From: Saccoglossus kowalevskii
Taxonomy: Eukaryota > Hemichordata > Enteropneusta > Harrimaniidae
Reading direction: 5' to 3'
Length of the DNA: 11,450 nucleotides
NCBI RefSeq assembly: GCF_000003605.2
Contig: NW_003120928.1
Span: 42,182 to 53,631, forward strand
Below, one piece after another: positions 8,341-11,450 of this stretch. Position 1 is the first letter of the stretch, and each line of letters begins with the position of its first letter. The position numbers and the translations under genes are program-made. The notes under the pieces were generated by a model that was given only the letters and a program-made list of their open reading frames with translations, was not told the DNA's origin and searched no databases.

Positions 8341-8367
8341 ATGGGTACTATTTCATGGGTACTATTT
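8341..8367 (+). repeat. tandem duplication of ATGGGTACTATTT
   Basis: The 13-mer occurs at 8341-8353 and 8355-8367 separated by one base, giving a perfect 14-bp period over two units. It abuts the inverted-repeat segment and probably arose by slippage or end-joining repair. Confidence 0.85.
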
Positions 8368-8432
8368 TAGTTCTGTGTATGTGTATGTATGCTTATTATC
8401 TACAACAGATACTATGTACATATTTATGTAGG

Positions 8433-8471
8433 GTCGTATCACCTCATATTATGCACACCGTTTATTCCTAA
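8433..8471 (+). repeat. 39-nt dispersed repeat, copy B
   Basis: The sequence beginning gtcgtatcacctcatattat is the same-orientation partner of 6507-6545, with four substitutions over 39 nt. The second LINE fragment and the TGATCA segment lie between the two copies. Confidence 0.75.
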
Positions 8472-8994
8472 CACGACGTCCAATATTTTCTCAACAATAG
8501 AAAAGAACACGCATCATTAATTTCAACTTAAATATCTGTCTTTTTTCGGATCTTTTTATAATCATAAATTTATGGGGGAAAATATGGTGCATATATACCG
8601 GAAATGAACAGACAACCCACTACAGAAACATGTCAGAGCTTGCATTGTAAGAAAATTAACAAATCTTCATAGCTGTCGAATCCCAATATATGGGGTTACG
8701 TTGTAAGTTACGTTCTCCTATGCAGAACAACTTATACAGACACGTGCTTATGGTAATACAACACAAGGCCGATACGTATTATGAATAGTTGACCTTACAT
8801 GATCCTGGCGATAGTGAGATAAGTAGATTCATCACGTGACAGCTCAGTGTCCACAGTCTACAGGTTAAAGTCCAATAATAACTGATAACCACCGAGTCAG
8901 TACGCAACATCTGAAAAGCAGTTTAATATTACATTAAAATCACCAGCCCGTGGGATTCTGTAAACACCGTTTTCGCTAAATCATTCGACTAGGG
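8472..8994. other. no gene recognised
   Basis: A short direct repeat of gttacgtt lies near 8694-8712. No reading frame, RNA gene or transposon end is supported. Confidence 0.5.
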
Positions 8995-9127
8995 AACGGT
9001 CAATTATTTTAGTCAGCGGTGGGTGCGGTGAAAATCATTTCCCGGTCACAAAAATGAAGTGACCCGCCCCTCTAATAAAGAAAAAAGTAAATGACCCACC
9101 CCCTTATAACTATGAAGTGTACCCCCA
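8995..9127. repeat. C-rich, strand-asymmetric repeated block
   Basis: Three related modules, TGACCCGCCCC (9060-9070), TGACCCACCCC (9092-9102) and TGTACCCCC (9118-9126), each follow an A-rich stretch such as aaatgaag or agtaaa. A G-rich segment (cagcggtgggtgcggtg) precedes them. Read on the minus strand, all three modules are Gly-rich in some phase. The segment nearest 8995 reads FSPHPPLTKIIDRSLV, a string that I believe recurs in conceptual translations of invertebrate genomes, which would point to a dispersed repeat. That recollection is unverified. Stops interrupt every phase, so no gene is called. Confidence 0.45.
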
Positions 9128-10765
9128 AATTAGCGTTTTTTTGTTGTTGAGCTAAATCATGCTTTCTGAAACTTCTAATTTTTACTGCATACAGCTAGTT
9201 ACTGCAAAACACTTTGCAATTAGCTACACGCTATTTTAGTGAATTGGCTAAAACGCCAACAATCTCATTTTGAAAATATTCTCCTTTTTTTAAATAATTT
9301 TATATTAGCTACTACTAGAAATAGCAAATAATGTATTACATTATTTGTAATGAATAAATTCTACAGTTTAAGCATGGCTATTCCGGTTTGCAGATATTTT
9401 ACTGTAGTTTCGATGTGACTTTCAATACTATTCAATCTACTAGTATGTTACACCGTTATTGATAATTTTACAGTCACATTAAAGCGGTGAAATTGAAGAT
9501 TGGAAATCCGAGAAAGGATATTCTATGTTAAGTTATAGAACTACAAATGTGCAGTTAGTACTATACCTATACAATTGTTTTAAACATTTTCTTTAAAAAA
9601 AATGTGGTATGTGTGGAACCATTTTTTAATCTTAACAGTCGATGAGTGTCAAGTTCTGTCACGATGTGCTATTTTATCTTACTAGATTGTGCGATTACTT
9701 CTGTCTTACAAATACTCCATATATAAACAAGTTTCACCAGAAACAGTACGCACTTATATTTTCCATACGCATTTCGCATGTACGGTACATTGACTCGAGA
9801 CATTAGTCACATTTGTAGAGCGTATAACTACATGTGTGTATTTCATCAGCCGACCATTTAAGTGTATAGTAACGATCGTTTCACTTAACCTTCGGACAGT
9901 GACATTTCCGTTAATAAAAAAAAAATATTTCGCAATATCATATATAAATTGAAGCAATAAATTATAAGTTGATGTATTCGTGATTATAACACAATGACGT
10001 ATTTAGCTTTCCTCTGTAAATAAATTGCATTTCAGAACTAATATGCTCAACCACTGGGACAGTAGCGTACGCGACATTTTAAGGGTATTGAGATTGATGA
10101 AATTTACGTTGTTATAGCCCGATTGTTACTCACAATGTAGGATGCAACATAAATGGAAACTCCCTTTCCGGATTCGCGAGAAACTGCATGGGACACCATT
10201 CACACCTCCTTATTCTGTTTCAGTAGGAAATGTTTTATTCAAAACAGCGAGAACAGTTGAGAAAAATTGGTAGAAATATTTACTTGTGTCCTTTTATTTT
10301 ACATACTTAATCAAAGGTTCAATAGTTTCTATATTTAATCAACTCAGATCTATGAAAACAAGAGAATTTCCCGGAGAACGTTTTTATTAGATGACGAAAA
10401 TGACTTACAATGTATGTAGTTTCATTGCCTCTTATTTATTAGCTTATGATAAACTTTCGTATTTCAAATTTTTGAAAGTTTTCCAAAATTGAAATTAAAA
10501 TAGAATTTGTAAAAAAAAGAGGGCTATTGCAATTAAAGTTGATCTATCGAAGGATTCCTCGGTAAAGAAGTCGTGGATACAAGGTAATAGACTTACTAAA
10601 AGTAACCTGCGAAATTGTTCATATGATTATAGTAAATATTTTCCGTTCAAGTTTTAAAGCAGGGTTGTACAATCACTGGGATTGCACCAATGCGTAATGG
10701 GAAATACCATTTGAATTGCTCTATCCCTTCGTTTATTATACAAGTACTTCGTTACTGGACTGTTG
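9128..10765. other. AT-rich region, no gene recognised
   Basis: A 67-codon minus-strand frame at 9754-9957 and a 35-codon frame at 10153-10260 have no recognisable motif. A TATA-like catatataaac is near 9718 and an acceptor-like ttattctgtttcag ends at about 10223, but neither can be tied to a gene. A 23-nt palindrome at 9325-9347 is listed separately. Confidence 0.5.
9325..9347. repeat. 23-nt near-perfect palindrome
   Basis: CAAATAATGTA (9325-9335) and TACATTATTTG (9337-9347) are exact reverse complements around a single central T. The sequence is entirely AT-rich apart from the outer C/G and one inner G/C pair. It could extrude as a cruciform but has no loop suited to a stable RNA hairpin. 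Confidence 0.8.
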
Positions 10766-10930
10766 TTAATGATGAGTGTGGACATACTACGCACGCGCGA
10801 GAATTGAGTCCCAAACGACGATAACAGCACACGCTAAAAACGCTAAAGACTCATTGGTAGACGCTTGTTTGTAAACACTGACACGTCATTCCCATCTGAC
10901 GCATGCGCAGGTGACGACTCCCCCGCTTAA
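10766..10930. mobile_element. MITE copy 2, same family as 4160-4323 (165 bp), left end eroded
   Basis: From CGCACGCGCG at 10790 to the right end at 10930 this aligns almost without gaps to copy 1, sharing for example acacgctaaaa and tagacgcttgtttgtaaac. The right 26 nt are identical to copy 1 apart from loss of one T in GCTTTAA. The left 20 or so nt no longer resemble the inverted repeat. A TTAA lies at 10766-10769, exactly where the alignment predicts the left target site. The orientation is the same as copy 1. The eroded left end means it is probably immobile. Confidence 0.88.
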
Positions 10931-10981
10931 ATGTAAATACCTGCTCGTGAATGATACACCACAGAATTTATTTTTTTTACA

Positions 10982-11278
10982 ATGAATTGTATATTAAGGC
11001 AATATAGGGATATTGCCTTAGAAAAGTTAGGGTCACCATCTTTATTTTCCAGAAAATGCTGGTTTTATTTTAGTGGATATTGTCACGCTTCTACGATAGA
11101 TTCTTATGGCTGCGATATTAAGCCATATTTCATATTGCAGGATAGTGATATGGGCGTAAAAAAATCACATATTGTTAATGACGCGGTATTTTTTGTTTTC
11201 CCGAATTATTTTGAATATCTGGGTTTTAAAAAGTGTCAAAAATGCAATGTTACTTTGTGTTCTATGGAATTGTTCTAA
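10982..11278 (+). other. unidentified 98-codon open frame between two MITE copies
   Basis: The frame runs from ATG 10982 to TAA 11276 and I do not recognise the product. The peptide has a mixed composition with several aromatic residues and Cys, ending in KKCQKCNVTLCSMELF. That CxxC...LC tail vaguely recalls the Cys-rich C-terminus of piggyBac-type transposases, whose insertion site is also TTAA. The rest of the peptide shows no transposase motif and the expected upstream Cys pair is not evident. A perfect hairpin overlaps codons 5-13. It could be a chance frame; a length of 98 codons is not remarkable for this much AT-rich DNA read in six frames. Confidence 0.15.
10995..11020. repeat. perfect 11-bp hairpin with 4-nt loop
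   Basis: TAAGGCAATAT (10995-11005) and ATATTGCCTTA (11010-11020) are exact reverse complements around AGGG. It lies at the beginning of the 98-codon frame. It is not followed by a T-run, so it is not a simple terminator shape. Confidence 0.8.
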
Positions 11279-11415
11279 AAATAGCGATTTTTGAAAAAAA
11301 ATATTCGAACAAGTTATTCAAAAAACGTAACTGTATCACAAAAAATAATACTAGTTTGATTGTGCCATAGTTCTATGACTGTTCATAATGAACCAATTAA
11401 TGGTAACTGTAAACT

Positions 11416-11450
11416 TTAAAGCTGGGGAGTCGTCAACTGCGCATGTCTTT
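11416..11450. mobile_element. MITE copy 3, terminal fragment cut by window end
   Basis: TTAA at 11416-11419 is followed by AGCTGGGGAGTCGTCAACTG and then CGCATG. This matches the reverse complement of the right end of copies 1 and 2 over about 30 nt with two differences. It fits better with the right-end than the left-end sequence of copy 1, so this copy is probably inserted in the opposite orientation. Its body lies beyond the window. Confidence 0.85.

Noticed and set aside
6507-8471. The two 39-nt repeats as LTRs of a retroelement
   Set aside because: Too short, no TG...CA boundaries, no primer-binding site or polypurine tract, and the enclosed coding remnant is LINE-type rather than LTR-type.
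9479-9495. TTAAAGCGG as another MITE end
   Set aside because: Similarity stops after nine bases; no GTCGTCAC or TGCGCA follows.
10654-10680. TTAAAGCAGGGTTGTAC as a fourth MITE end
   Set aside because: It matches the terminus only over the first 10 or so bases, and no MITE body or opposite end follows.

Overview
The window looks like intergenic or intronic DNA from an animal genome, most likely a marine invertebrate. The reasons are a strongly AT-rich base composition, no dense reading frames on either strand, two decayed LINE-type retrotransposon fragments, and a small family of non-autonomous DNA transposons. The species cannot be fixed from the sequence. I see no intact protein-coding gene, no tRNA or rRNA, no CRISPR array and no bacterial-style operon.

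Layout: positions 1-1812 hold no recognisable gene, only an unidentified 130-codon open frame at 889-1281. At 1820-2003 a TATA-like box sits 58 bp upstream of a 41-codon frame whose start resembles the leaders of hAT/ZMYM-type proteins. Two POU octamers and a perfect E-box lie at 2252-2318. A degenerate LINE fragment (end of endonuclease, linker, start of reverse transcriptase) spans about 2533-3585. A 164-bp MITE with 28-bp inverted ends and TTAA flanks lies at 4160-4323. A degenerate array built on AAAGTGTT covers 5206-5773. A second, different LINE reverse-transcriptase fragment lies at about 7229-7730. It falls between two copies of a 39-nt dispersed repeat (6507-6545 and 8433-8471). A segment with repeated TGATCA-centred inverted repeats and a 14-bp tandem duplication spans 8190-8367. 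A C-rich, strand-asymmetric repeated block occupies about 8995-9127. A second MITE copy lies at 10766-10930 and a third begins at 11416 and runs off the window. An unidentified 98-codon frame lies between those last two copies.

No genes here work together. The history is one of repeat insertion and decay: at least two LINE lineages and one TTAA-inserting MITE family. The most useful follow-ups are the MITE family, the AAAGTGTT array, the 39-nt repeat and the C-rich block. Nothing here supports a novel multi-gene system.
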